Shown: piece after piece, positions 33,332-44,100 of the stretch
How the letters are laid out: the number at the start of each line of letters is the position of its first letter
How positions within the stretch are numbered: position 1 is the first letter of the stretch
Source: a virus
Length of the DNA: 64,000 nt
IMG/VR virus record: IMGVR_UViG_3300009151_000043
Location: 1 to 64,000 of that record
Direction: 5' to 3' (one strand)
Position numbers and translations under genes: made by a program
The notes under the pieces: model-generated
Databases searched by the model: none
Told to the model about the DNA's origin: nothing
The model's input: the letters and a program-made list of their open reading frames with translations, nothing else

Positions 33332-33612
33332 CAACCCGAAAGGGTCCAGGGTATTTATAGACGCCTGGCCGTCTTAGGGCGCAAATTTCTTTGCACCTCC
33401 ACCAGTCCTTGCGGACAATTTATACCTACGGACAAAGCCACCGCAATTCCAGTTTTGGTTTCTTGTTTACTGTAGGTATAAAAGTAAAAAGTGTTCTCCT
33501 TCGTGGTTAGGCGGGCTGCTGGAGAATACAGCCTATGACACAGGATGCCAACAAACCTGTGCACCAAGACACTCACGACTTGTCTTTTTCTTTGCAAAAA
33601 CCAACAAAGAAA
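33279..33612 (-). ncRNA. Candidate structured non-coding RNA downstream of tmRNA
   Basis: No gene fits here, yet the minus strand is full of perfect stems. In order: TTTCTTTG/CAAAGAAA (33612-33605 with 33594-33587); AAGACA/TGTCTT (33586-33581 with 33571-33566); CACAGG/CCTGTG (33561-33556 with 33544-33539); TAGGC/GCCTA (33535-33531 with 33512-33508), its loop holding TTCTCC that matches GGAGAA downstream; an 11-bp TTTATACCTAC/GTAGGTATAAA (33482-33472 with 33429-33419), its loop holding TTGCGG that matches CCGCAA; GGTGCAAA-GAAA-TTTGCGCC (33397-33378, GNRA loop); AGACG/CGTCT (33374-33359), its loop holding CCAGG that matches CCTGG; then a long end hairpin. The three loop matches would be H-type pseudoknots. 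A U-G pair and the GNRA loops fit the minus strand better than the plus. Confidence 0.6.
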
Positions 33613-33615
33613 GGG

Positions 33616-34051
33616 GGTGGACCCGAGGGGAGTTGAACCCCTGTCTCTAATACTTTTACAATCAATCACTTACAGCTTATCCGGTTGTTATATATTTCCT
33701 TCTACGGTAAACGGAAAACCTAGAGAAGAATCAAGTAAGCTTTAACTCTGCCTACTACAGCGAGTGGTCTATATCCCACCATTTTTTACAGGAGCTTGCA
33801 GTGTTTTGCAACTGCCCAGTTACCTGAGTCTGGGGTCCGGTACCTGCGAGCAAAGCTCGCTGCGGTTAGGCAGCGAGTGCTTCAGCGTCTTCAAACTCAA
33901 AAGAGTTCAAGATCGCGTCTGCTTCTGCAACGCTAGGCGCATACATGTTAGTGTTTGCGTTTAGGGTTTGTCCAGATTTTTAACGAGGCCAACCAGACTT
34001 CCTCGGCTGAGACTAATTACAACTATACTAGATCGAAACCAGTACGGGCCC
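33616..34051 (-). ncRNA. ssrA: tmRNA (transfer-messenger RNA)
   Basis: About 436 nt. Acceptor GGGCCCG (34051-34045) pairs with CGGGTCC (33625-33619), including the G3-U70 pair that alanyl-tRNA synthetase reads. It has the tmRNA D-arm TACTGGTTTCGAT, T-arm AGGGG-TTCAACT-CCCCT, and P2 TCTAGTAT/GTATTAGA. The resume codon GCA at 33958 follows CTAAAC. The tag frame (33958-33866) is 30 codons plus TAA, starting ANTNMYAPSV and ending EDAEALAA. A GCGAGC-TTT-GCTCGC hairpin follows the tag. The final CCA is not fully encoded (A-CC then C), so host CCA addition is expected. tmRNA frees stalled ribosomes and tags their products for proteolysis. Confidence 0.93.
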
Positions 34052-34083
34052 GAAAGCTACAGAATAGTATTTCTATTCAAATT

Positions 34084-34113
34084 ATTATACCATTAAAACA
34101 GAGGAATATTCAA
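34084..34113 (-). promoter_or_regulatory. Promoter for the tmRNA
   Basis: Minus strand TTGAAT (34113-34108), 18-bp spacer and extended -10 TGGTATAAT (TATAAT at 34089-34084). Start predicted about 26 nt before the mature tmRNA 5' end, leaving a leader for RNase P to remove. Confidence 0.7.
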
Positions 34114-34141
34114 CTAGGTGCGAAAAACTCCATAGCAAAGA

Positions 34142-34150
34142 ATTATACCA
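34142..34150 (-). promoter_or_regulatory. Possible second extended -10 upstream of tmRNA
   Basis: TGGTATAAT again (34150-34142) 58 bp upstream of the first. No good -35 was seen; an extended -10 alone may suffice. Tandem promoters would fit a highly expressed tmRNA. Confidence 0.45.
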
Positions 34151-34167
34151 GGAACAGCCAATATAAG

Positions 34168-34854
34168 CTAGGATGAGAAAAACACAGCGTCGTTAGTTGC
34201 TGGTGTCTTGCCTACTGTGTTCGGCTTATTGGGCCACGTCTCTTCCACAGTTGACCTGTTGGGAGAAGTACCAATCTGTGAAACCGACTCAGGGTTAGGT
34301 GAAAAGTTGCCATATTCTATATTAAAGCATTGGTTCAACACTACATATTTTCTATCAAACCTACCCTTGCCTTCTCCTACGCGCTCTTGAATAAGGACGG
34401 TGATATAGTAGGTGCCGGCAAAGAAAGTGCTTGTAGCTGCTGAGGGAATCCACACCTCATAATAGCCTGCATCTCCAGACATCTTGTATATGCCAGTCTC
34501 CAGACGCCCTTCCCACAATACTGTAGCTGCCCTGGGGCTGGTCTTTACAAAGACTTTAACTTCGTAATGTGTGGAATCTACAGGAGCACCGTCATGAAAC
34601 AGAAAAACATCATAAACGATATCTTCGCCCTGATAGAACATGTCTGGGTTCGTATTGCTTCCCTGCTCAAAGGGTATTCCTGGGATACCGTCCAAAATAA
34701 TGGTGTAGGGCTCAGGAGGACTGTTCTGCTCTTTCCTGGCACGCATTTGAGACGACTGTAATGCTGCAAGATTGTCTATAGCGGCCTTATAGACACTTTG
34801 TGAATCTCCCCCAGCATCCTGGGTAAAAAACTGAGGTATTACATCGTCCTGCAT
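34168..34854 (-). CDS. Probable baseplate/fibre protein (Ig-like)
   Basis: 228 aa from ATG 34854 (MQDDVIPQFF). The fold-like core (PYTIILDGIPGIPFEQG, FYQGEDIVYDVFLF, YYEVWIPSAATS, TYYITVLIQERV) is beta-rich and recalls Ig-like or BppU-type upper-baseplate domains. A disordered Ser/Asn/Thr tail ends it. It is the last gene of the tail cluster before the RNA island. Family not certain. Confidence 0.6.
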   Translation of the reverse strand: MQDDVIPQFFTQDAGGDSQSVYKAAIDNLAALQSSQMRARKEQNSPPEPYTIILDGIPGIPFEQGSNTNPDMFYQGEDIVYDVFLFHDGAPVDSTHYEVKVFVKTSPRAATVLWEGRLETGIYKMSGDAGYYEVWIPSAATSTFFAGTYYITVLIQERVGEGKGRFDRKYVVLNQCFNIEYGNFSPNPESVSQIGTSPNRSTVEETWPNKPNTVGKTPATNDAVFFSS

Positions 34855-34855
34855 A

Positions 34856-35179
34856 TTATACACAAACTAGAGCCAACCTATTATCTTCTCTTTTATAATA
34901 GCACAATTCGTCCAAGTTTAAAACGCTTTTAATCTTTTTAAACTCTTCGTCTGTAAGTGACGATAAAATATTTTCTGCAGTCTGCTTGTTAGCATCAGGT
35001 GTAGTGATATTTTGCTTAGCCCCACAATTGCATGATTTTTTGGGCGTACTGCTCATAGGTGCGTCCAGTAAGCTTGAAAACTTTGGCAGGCTGGTCGCCA
35101 ATTCTGGGTTTTGCTTAAGAAGGATTAGGAACTGATTAACACTAGTCAAAATTAGTTTTTTTTGATTGGGTGGAAGCAT
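34856..35179 (-). CDS. Small hypothetical protein, 107 aa
   Basis: Helical N-terminus (LILTSVNQFLILLKQNPEL), a CNCGAK pair in the middle and a charged C-terminal helix (SLTDEEFKKIKSVLNLDEL). It lies 3 bp after the upstream gene. Unknown function; a tail accessory is possible. Confidence 0.6.
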   Translation of the reverse strand: MLPPNQKKLILTSVNQFLILLKQNPELATSLPKFSSLLDAPMSSTPKKSCNCGAKQNITTPDANKQTAENILSSLTDEEFKKIKSVLNLDELCYYKREDNRLALVCV

Positions 35180-35182
35180 AAC

Positions 35183-36115
35183 TTATACTGTTGGGGTTAA
35201 ATTAACTGGCGCACACAAGTCTGTTGATTGGAAGGATAATCCCACAAACAAAGAGTGTGTATTTGCAGACTCTACATAGTTGTCATCGAACGAGGCTAGC
35301 GTCTTTCCTGAAGATATAACTATATTGGATCCCGCATTCAACTTAAAATTTCCTGAAGCATCTGGAGCTATCCCGTTGATGTACGATACCAATTCGTCAC
35401 AGTCCAGATATCTGGAGGGTATGAACGAGGCGGTACAATTCATCTTTAAACCATAAGAAGTACTGATCTCCAAGTCAATAAGTTCATTGTAAATATTTAC
35501 TCTAAAGTTATATCCCTCAAGGAAAGTTACATCTCCGCTCAGAACACTCACCATAGGCGCATCCTCCAAAGGGAGCAGCGGCTCTTGCGTTACGTTTTCC
35601 TGCTGTTTGCTTATTTTTTCGGGAGAGGCGCTTACGGTATGTACACCTAGCCAAGCATCACTAAACTGAGTAACAGTGGATGGCTCTACAGGTATATTCA
35701 GCGAAACCACTTGATCTTGCGTGTAGTTGTTTAAGAAGTCTTTGACTCCTTCTCCAAAGACAGCTAGGCAGCCTTGAGAATTACGCACATACGCTGGGTA
35801 GCTCGCAGCATCAGCATGACTTAGACTGAATATGGCTAGTGTCTGCGTGGCTGTACCGAAGGTGACAGTGACTGTGTTGGTTGAATTGCTCGTGGCTGAG
35901 AGTAATTTCACTGGCACACTCACCTGTAGGGTGTGTCCGCTAGGGGCTGTTATTTCAGCCATGAGAGGCTCCACGGTCACTAGCTGCAGGTCCAGTAAAA
36001 AATTATCTGGTAACGTCCAGGATGAACCGTAAGCGGTTACAGTCTTGTTTGCGCTATCCAATAAAGGGTAGGCTCGTAGCTCATTCTCGTTAAGCCAGTC
36101 TAGTACCTGTTCCAT
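35183..36115 (-). CDS. Tail/fibre protein, shared N-terminal module
   Basis: 310 aa. WLNENELRAYPLLDSANK and LPDNFLLDLQLV form an N-terminal module shared with four other genes here. The middle is beta-rich. YINGIAPDASGNFKLNAGSN (about 245-265) is the loop-and-strand element typical of phage fibre proteins. It is probably a small fibre subunit attached to the baseplate by the N-terminal module. Confidence 0.65.
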   Translation of the reverse strand: MEQVLDWLNENELRAYPLLDSANKTVTAYGSSWTLPDNFLLDLQLVTVEPLMAEITAPSGHTLQVSVPVKLLSATSNSTNTVTVTFGTATQTLAIFSLSHADAASYPAYVRNSQGCLAVFGEGVKDFLNNYTQDQVVSLNIPVEPSTVTQFSDAWLGVHTVSASPEKISKQQENVTQEPLLPLEDAPMVSVLSGDVTFLEGYNFRVNIYNELIDLEISTSYGLKMNCTASFIPSRYLDCDELVSYINGIAPDASGNFKLNAGSNIVISSGKTLASFDDNYVESANTHSLFVGLSFQSTDLCAPVNLTPTV

Positions 36116-36118
36116 AAG

Positions 36119-36856
36119 TTAAGATATAAGTGTTGGTAGCAAAAAGCTTGTGCTTGGTGTACCCGCCACGAGGTCTACATATAGTGACGCCGCGTTACGT
36201 GAAGTTATCTTTATCACGTCGTTTGAGGCTAGATTAATATTATTATTGATAGGTCTCACCAAATTTATCTGCCGCAACCCATTAACTGGAGGACCATCAC
36301 CACCAGGGGAGCTTGTTGAGATTGCATGACCATAGACAGCATTAAAGGTCAGTGCGTTTAGTTCTGTGGAAACATTATAGAATATTGCTTTGTCCTCTAG
36401 GGTTCTGCTTAATTGTACGTCTCCGTAATTTGAGTCTAGTGTGTAGACGGCGTCCTTGGATGGAATGGAGCTCGTGGTGTTGGCTGCAAAGGGAGCATTA
36501 TAGATTAACTCGCGACCTACATAGTTATCCCACAAAATATTAACCCCCGAACCGAAAGTCACAACACCCATATATCGGCTAGCGTCATCATTATAGAGTC
36601 TGAGACTACGATACTCGTCACCAAGCTCGTAGACTTCTTTATAGAGTGTGGCTGGCAGGCTTGCACCATAGTCAAATGTGAGTGTGATGATTATATTGTC
36701 AGCGTTAACTTTCACTTTGTTCAGTACTGGAGTAAACCCGTCAAACTGTACGAACTTGGCATCGACCAGAAAGTCTTGAACGTCTAGATCAAATGCGAAT
36801 GGATAGCTTGTTAGCCCGTTTTCATTTTGCCAGCTTAATGGGTTGTATAATGCCAT
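36119..36856 (-). CDS. Tail/fibre protein, shared N-terminal module
   Basis: 245 aa. WQNENGLTSYPFAFDLDV, then DFLVDAKFVQFDGF, carries the shared module. The remainder is beta-rich (GSGVNILWDNYVGREL, DSNYGDVQLSRTLED) with a Gly/Pro linker near residue 190. A small fibre or adaptor is likely. Next gene upstream is 6 bp away. Confidence 0.62.
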   Translation of the reverse strand: MALYNPLSWQNENGLTSYPFAFDLDVQDFLVDAKFVQFDGFTPVLNKVKVNADNIIITLTFDYGASLPATLYKEVYELGDEYRSLRLYNDDASRYMGVVTFGSGVNILWDNYVGRELIYNAPFAANTTSSIPSKDAVYTLDSNYGDVQLSRTLEDKAIFYNVSTELNALTFNAVYGHAISTSSPGGDGPPVNGLRQINLVRPINNNINLASNDVIKITSRNAASLYVDLVAGTPSTSFLLPTLIS

Positions 36857-36862
36857 AGTATA

Positions 36863-38182
36863 TTAGGTTACGCTGTAGTACATTATTACTGTCTCCGCCC
36901 CTGCCTGCCCTGCCGAGTTAACTGCCCTTATTTTTATACCGTAGACGCCGCTAGGCACATGCCTGAGGATGATTGGGCTTTTATCTGTCCCTGAGCTTAG
37001 AAACGCAGTGAACTCTTCCCCAGGAGGGCTGATAGCATACTCATAGTCAGTGATAGTGTGCGCACCATCATTCACAGGAGGAACAAAAGAAATGACTAGC
37101 TCTCCGGGTGCAGGAGCTCCGGCGTTTGTCGAAGGTAAAACTGTAGGTACTGAAGGTGCCGTGAGCCGCCAATAAGCATAATACTCACTTTTTACAAATT
37201 GCGGCCAGTAATAAAACTCAGGTTTTTCTGTGGTATTAAAGTTGCCTGATAGTCTTGGAGGTATTGCGTAAGGGTAGCTACTCAACTCCTGGGTGGTTAG
37301 AAGCTCAGGTTTGCTATAGTACAGGTCCTGTGTTCCTGTGGAAGCTACGGTAAACCCTCGAATATCTTGAGGCGGAATCAATTTATGTTTCTGCGTACAC
37401 AAGCTAGCCAAGGATATCCCCTCAGTAGCTAGCGCTACCACTCCGGCTTGCCCAGGTATGCCGTAAAACACTACAGGTTTTACCCCCACTAAATATATGT
37501 TTGCATCATTTGCGTCATGGGCGTCTTCTGCGCTAGATGACGGATATACGCCATTGATATTAGTGATGGTGGGTGTGCTGCAATTACTCAGATACGTGGA
37601 CTTATCTACCAGGTTTTTAACTGCAGACGGAGTCAAAGCGTAAAGACGCGTACTACCTATTTGCGTTGTTTTTGCTACATTTGTAAGTATTCCAAAGTTT
37701 ACTCGCCCTCTCAGCTCGCTACCTTTCTTGTCACGTATGCTTGTTACGGCAGGATGGGTATAGCAAAATATTGTAGACTCTTCAAACTCTGTACTTTCTT
37801 TAGGGAAGTTGAGTACCCTACTCACTGAACTCAGCGATTCTAGTGTGCCTAGTGTTAGACTGCCTGACACAAAACGTATGAAGGGTGTGAGCTGCAGTGT
37901 GCTGTATGCTGTGGCCGCCTTGGTAGCAAAAATACCAACGACCTGATCATCCTGTTGAGGGTCTGAGGATATAGTAGCTACAGCTATTCTAAGTACTGGA
38001 GCACTATAAAATATCTGCTTTATATACAGTCTGTGTTTTCCTAGCTGCGAGGTTAACGAGCAGTCTACTATCAACTCATCAGAGAGTAAGTATCCGTCGT
38101 CAGATAGTGATGCTGCCCCCTGCTTAAAGGGATACTTCCTAAACTGATTTTTATTTAATCTTTGAAGACTGAGGATACTCAT
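36863..38182 (-). CDS. Fibre protein with N-terminal module and C-terminal FN3 domain
   Basis: 439 aa. LQRLNKNQFRKYPFKQGAAS and LLSDELIVDCSL form the shared N-terminal module. A middle region includes NINGVYPSSSAEDA, the fibre-type element, as in its siblings. The last 90 residues (VPTVLPSTNAGAPAPGELVI, ISFVPPVNDG, YEYAISPPGEEFTA, IKIRAVNSAGQ) form one FN3-like domain of the same kind that is repeated many times in the giant gene next door. Confidence 0.7.
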   Translation of the reverse strand: MSILSLQRLNKNQFRKYPFKQGAASLSDDGYLLSDELIVDCSLTSQLGKHRLYIKQIFYSAPVLRIAVATISSDPQQDDQVVGIFATKAATAYSTLQLTPFIRFVSGSLTLGTLESLSSVSRVLNFPKESTEFEESTIFCYTHPAVTSIRDKKGSELRGRVNFGILTNVAKTTQIGSTRLYALTPSAVKNLVDKSTYLSNCSTPTITNINGVYPSSSAEDAHDANDANIYLVGVKPVVFYGIPGQAGVVALATEGISLASLCTQKHKLIPPQDIRGFTVASTGTQDLYYSKPELLTTQELSSYPYAIPPRLSGNFNTTEKPEFYYWPQFVKSEYYAYWRLTAPSVPTVLPSTNAGAPAPGELVISFVPPVNDGAHTITDYEYAISPPGEEFTAFLSSGTDKSPIILRHVPSGVYGIKIRAVNSAGQAGAETVIMYYSVT

Positions 38183-38197
38183 TATATTATTGCGCTA

Positions 38198-41100
38198 CTA
38201 CACGCTAAAATAGCCTACTAAGTTTTGTACACCCATTACAAGCCCTTTTGAAAGGTAGAAATCTGTATAGTATTGTAGAGAGCTGCTCGCAGTTACTCCG
38301 TAAACAGTCATAGATGTGTTGGGTCCCCAAACACTATAGTAGTCGTTGAAATTCTCTGTGTCTGTCTTGTCTACAAAGCTGATAGGGGTGTACTGGTTGA
38401 GTGCGGCGCCGTCCCACGTCCAGAATTTAGGTCTGTCGCCAGGTAAATCAAGTTTGTAGAGCGAAGAGGCCCCGTACAAATAGTCATACTTATCGTATGA
38501 CATGTCAGGACCAGGTATATTTATGCGCTTCGTGAGCGCTGGTCCCTCGTCACAGGTGGCAACCATTATAAACTCAGGTGACGCCGGATCATTCCATAAC
38601 CAAATGTACTCGTTACGACAACGTATATTGGTTGGGCGGCGCAGCAATTGGACAATACCTACTTTGTTAATATCCGAATTAACGTTGTGTATGGATAGTA
38701 CGTGGTCGTCATGGTCCGGGACTGACTGTTTGGTTGGTCCCCAGGAACACCAAGGGTCAAGTGGATACTTATCACAACCACCCAGAACCATTGTGTAATT
38801 GGGGTCCATCATGTTCCCTCTTGAAGCTTGCATATAACTATAACGACCTATCTTATAAGTATAAAGAGGTACGTTATACCTCGCGTACGGACTACTCAGA
38901 TTAATGCCGCTTGCAATTGATGAGTGATACGTTAACAATCCGTAAGTGGTAGGCCCTGACAAGTAACCCACGGAGTACGATGTGGCTGTAGCGAGAGCTA
39001 GTCTAAGCTCAATACTTATGCTTGAATAATTATCGGCATTTGCTATCGGGATGGTATAGCTGTCTACTGCAGTAGCTGTGACAACATACTTTTTAGCGTT
39101 GTCTGTAGCATTTCTGTCCCATTCGGGGCTGCTGGGCGATCTAAACTCATTTCTGTAGTTTTCTATTGCTGGCCACGGTACAAACGACAGGTCAGCTTCA
39201 GCTGAAACAGAGTGTGTGCCTGCTTTATCCCAAAAGTGCAACCTATAATAATACTTGGAGTTATAAGAGTCCCAGTCGGGGCTTTCTTTGAAAAAATTCA
39301 TGTTGAGCCGGGACAGCTGGAATTTAATACTTGCTCTGTCATCCCCTAGGCCTAGTGCTCGCACAAATGGCGGTGCAGGTATTGGCGGAGCAAGCAATTT
39401 GATGGCGCTAGTCGCAGTTATGGTTCTTCCAACATATGTAATCTGTCCGTTATATATCTGCCCTCCATACATCGTCCTTATCTCCTTGGATGGAAGAATG
39501 CCTGGAGTACGGTGCGCCTTATAAGATGCTGCGTATACCTCACGGTAAGAACGATTACTTAATACTGTCTCAGGTTGTAATTGCGCTTTGGTGAACACGC
39601 CTGTAGATATTTCCCCAAAAAGATATAGTGTTATATCCTCCCCAGACTCATAAACTCCAGGCAATACGTAATTGTTGAGGTTAGTTGCAACTACCGTTGT
39701 AAAACTACCTGCTGGTGCCTTAGCGTTTACTATTTTTACTTTTGTACCTGCAGGGTCATTCACAGCCAGCCATATAGCGGTATCCTCGTAATATGTAATA
39801 TGTAAGTTTACAGTGATTGTCATTTTACACCCTTGCGGATGGTAAATAAACGATGGGCTGCCTGCTGATGTAACACCTGCACTTACGGCAACGATAGTGG
39901 CCTCGCAAAGCGGTATTGCGTTAGGGTTTTTGATATAAGCTGCCTGAGAATTTCCTACTGAGCTGGTCGTGTACACCTTATATATGCTCGGGAACGCATA
40001 ACCTAGAGTTGAGTCTACCTCTAGCCTGTTAGGCTGCAGATAATCGTAATCGCTTCTGTCTGCGTATTTTCTCACAAGGTAAGTCGTGGTTACCGGCGGA
40101 GACACGCTATTATCGGTTTTCGTCGCAGTGTCTATCGAAAAAGTGTAATCCGAATACACGAAGGTATAGCTGTAGCGCAATTCATAAGTATCGGTGTTTA
40201 AAAGCGAAGGCACATACGTGGAGGGTCCGGTGCCCCCAGTTATATAGTTTATTTGTATACTGCAACCGGCGTCAATCGTTAGAGCTCCCTTTGACCCAGG
40301 CAAAGAGACATACCCCTCTATCACATGGCTGTAGTCTTCGCCTTCGCCTATAGCGTAACCTGTCTTACCCACCACTTCTCCCTTTTTCCATACTCCCCAT
40401 CCAGTATCTTTGGCTCCATTGTCGAGGCCTGGAATTATGCTTATGTGTGCGGGGCTATTTGTGAAACTGTCGAACGCCGGATTATTGGTGAATGATAGGC
40501 TTGGTGCGCTGGGAGGAAGAGGTATCCTTACGTTGTTAAATGATGGTGTATGTGTGAAGTCGCCTCCGCTAGCAAGCAAGTCTATTTTATGATTAGTGTG
40601 ATCAGAAGTAGGCAAATTAATCACACCAACTAGCTTAAATAACTCTGCTCCTGGAGGATTGGCTCCTACGCTGGCCGGTTTATTTACAGTAGGCAGATTA
40701 CTGACGAGAGTTATCGAGCTGTCTTGAGTTAACGGTAAAAATGGTCCGTTATCTATGCTGTAGCTTCTAGATGAAATTTGCGTAATCAGCGCGGCTTCCT
40801 CGTTATATGAAAAATATTTGTAAGAGTAGGCATACACACCAAGCTTGCCAGGTGCGACAGGAATTATACGGTAGCTCTCTATTGCAAGAGAGCGTAGAGC
40901 TAAAGGACTCTTTGGTGATGCTGCAGACTTGCCTACTGAGTTATAGGCTTGAATACTCACTCCAGCTGTTTTTGAATTATTATATAGCCCGTGGGACCCT
41001 GCGTCATCGAAGGGTAAGACATATACTGTTTGATTTGGGTCAGTTATATTTACATCGAAACCAGGGAAGTTAATAGTGTACCCGGTAGCTCCCCGTACTT

Positions 41101-44100
41101 TGCTCCAGGATACAGTTAGTATACTTACAAAACTTCCTGGCAAACCGTACCATTTCCACTCATCAAAAACGTTTACTGGTCCTGGGTTACCTGGAGCGTA
41201 TGTGAGTGTCGGGGCTGTTGGTTGGGCTGGGATTACTGATAGCATTATGCTTTTAACGCCAGACGATAATGACCCTGTAGTATTTTCTGCAAAAACCTGT
41301 ATGTCGTAGTTTCCAGAGTAGAATGGTTCTCCGTTATTGTCTTTTATAACACAGGATAAAGAGGTAACAGGACTACCCTCGTACGAGGACGGTATCATGA
41401 ATCTGTTCGGGGCGCTGTCGCTGGGTGTTATGTAGACACCATATGGCTTCGCTATGGTCTGTATAGAGACTGCGCTAGCATGATTTGCGAGACTTTGCGG
41501 AGGGCCGCCATTAATTGTGTAGTAGTGTAGTGCTGGGGTGTTTCCGCCAGCGGAACTAGGAGGAACCAAGCGTAAGACTACCCCTATAAACCCCCATACA
41601 TTATTCTGCCAGTCAATCCACCCATCTAGCTGGTACACAGACCCTCTCCACCAGGTGGTGTCAAAAAATTGTGTAGCTAAATTTCCGTAGGGCCTTACTG
41701 CATTAGATATTACTGAGCGCCCTGAAGTGTGGTCAATAAATGGGTACTCGGCTGTGGGGTTACCTGCTGTAGCTAGCTGTACAGTCACCACGTAATCTTC
41801 GCTCTCGGATAGCTGTGTAGAGTTATCATAAACCGGGAAAGCTGGATTGACGCTGTATATAAACGCTCGTGTAGTGATGGGTGCGCCAGAATACGTAGCG
41901 TCAGCCACAACAGCGCTCGGACCAAACCCGTGAGCGTCTCCGTCGTAACTAAATGGGTACTCTGAATTGCTGTATGTGCCAGGGGCGTAGCTAGCGCGAT
42001 AAACTTTATAATTGATTGCGAGATTGCCTGCCCCTCCATCACTCCCAGGGCCACTAAGTGTGAGGCATAGTGCGCCATGTCCTGCAGGAGTAGCGCATCT
42101 AGCTATTATGGGTACGGTGGATGGAGGGTTAACTACATATTTAAATTTCCTTAAAGGTAGCCCGTGATCTGGTAATGGTCTGGAATATTTTGGGTCATTG
42201 AGATTAAATGCGTATGTCCAGTCTCCCCAGCCATTTAAGCTATTTTCAGCTCTGCAATAAGTCTGTAGGTTAGAACCTGCAGGGGGTAGCGCTGCCGTGA
42301 AATCCAAATATTTATCGTGTCCTCCTGCCGCAGGAGGTATTACGCTGCTAGCAGGAAAGGTTTGCACATACTCATCAAATGTTTGTGAGGAGTAATTTAC
42401 CAGCTTGACAGCATAATTGATTACTGAGGATCCTCCTGAAGAGAGGGCGGTCCCTATAGTTCCAGGTTCAAATGGGATGCGGATGCCGTCACTGCCTACA
42501 GAAATCGGTAGTGTTTGTGCGGATAGTTGCGGCGGAACAGGCTTACTGTTGGCTGTTATGGCTGCGGCGGATGCTGTGGCTGTAGGTCCGGACCCAGAAA
42601 GATTGGTAGCTCTGGCTTTTATGGCGTAGGTTTTCCCTGCCACTAGTGAACCAGAAGCAGGAAATTTAAAGCTTACATGTTTTGCAGTATACTCACCTGC
42701 CTGCAAACTTGTAAGGAATACGTAGCCCTGCTCAATAAATATGTTATCTTCAGTCAGCCAACCAGTATTAAAATCTTCAAAACTGAATGCTATTGCAGAG
42801 TCATCACTAGAGTTGTAGGTTATATCGACTTGCAGAGCCCCTGGTAGCGGTGTGAGTAAGAGTGTTGGTGCTCCAGGTAGCGGTTCTTTGGGTGTTGCAT
42901 ATAGGGTTGGACCTACTGAGCTTTGACCATACTTATTGGTCATGTAAACATTCACAGAATAGTTTATGGTGTTATTCCAAAGTGGATCGCTAGTGTAATT
43001 GATGTCGAATAACCCATCAACATGTAAAAGGTCGTCAGGTACTCTTATACGGTTTGCAGCTATGGCTGAAGGTTTCACAGGTCGGGGCCCCCAGTCGTCG
43101 ACTTCTACATAATAATTAAGTACAGGAATCAGAGAATCTGTGGGATTTGGAGCTATACACAAATCAAAGTTATGGTCACCTTCCGCGCAGACCCTGTATA
43201 CTGGAGGCTGAGGTGGTGCGTGCATCTCTACAGTAATAGCCTTTGGTGTGGCTGGACCATCCCCAGCTGCTGTACTTGCTCTAAATTTAAGCAGAATCAC
43301 CCCTAGCGGTAACCCGCTAACGGTGAAGGTCCGCTGTGTGCTTTGGGCCACGTAGGCTCCGCCGTTAATAGACATCTTGTATGTTACTCCCACTCCTGTT
43401 GGGTGAGATGCTGGGGGAGCGACTGTAACAGTTATCGTTCCTGCCCCAGTGACCTCTGCTGTCACACTAGGTAGTGACGTCGGTAGGGTGTCCTGTGCCC
43501 TTACCACTAAAGCTAGCGGCTTCCCTTTACCTTCAGCGCATTCTGCCACAATGTCTATAGGGTAGTCCACAGCTTCAGCTAGGTTGATTAACACAACTGG
43601 TGCTGTGGCGGAAATAATTCTTGTGTATGTGTCTCCTCCGTTCCTGGTGTAATAATACCCTGTTACTGGCGAACTTCTGGATGTAGCATCGCGGTTAAAA
43701 GAAATCGTTACCTTCTTAATCCCGCGTAATATAGATATAAGTGATGGGGCACCTGGGAGCTCCTTAGCAGTAAATGTCAGGCTTTCGGAGGCGGGGCTCA
43801 CAAACCCATACTCGTTCACAGCTTTTAGTTGAATTGTGTACTGCTCACCTATAGTGAGCGCGTAAAGATAGGTACCTATTCTGAAATGCATTAATGGGTT
43901 ACCAGCAAGCAAGGCACCTATAAAAGTGTTCACATAGTTGATACTCTCTCCTTCGAAGACGCTCGTTATACCTACCACATCGTTGCGTACAGAAACCCAG
44001 TCATCAGATATGGGGGGATTGTACGGGTTGGTACTGGTCAGTAGCATTTCAAAGTCTATTAAACGTCCTCCTCCGTCGTTCAGAGGTTTATGTAGCTGTA

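Noticed and set aside
33266-33616. A second group I intron core (AATTGCGG with CCGCAA)
   Set aside because: P and Q-like pieces appear, but no R or S element and no split gene nearby; a pseudoknot reading is simpler.
33355-33669. Open frames across the RNA island on both strands
   Set aside because: They run through the tmRNA acceptor and the hairpins and have no coding signature. They are shadows of the RNA genes.
34855-34860. TATAAT directly before ATG 34854
   Set aside because: It overlaps the stop codon of the upstream gene, and no -35 was found at the right distance.
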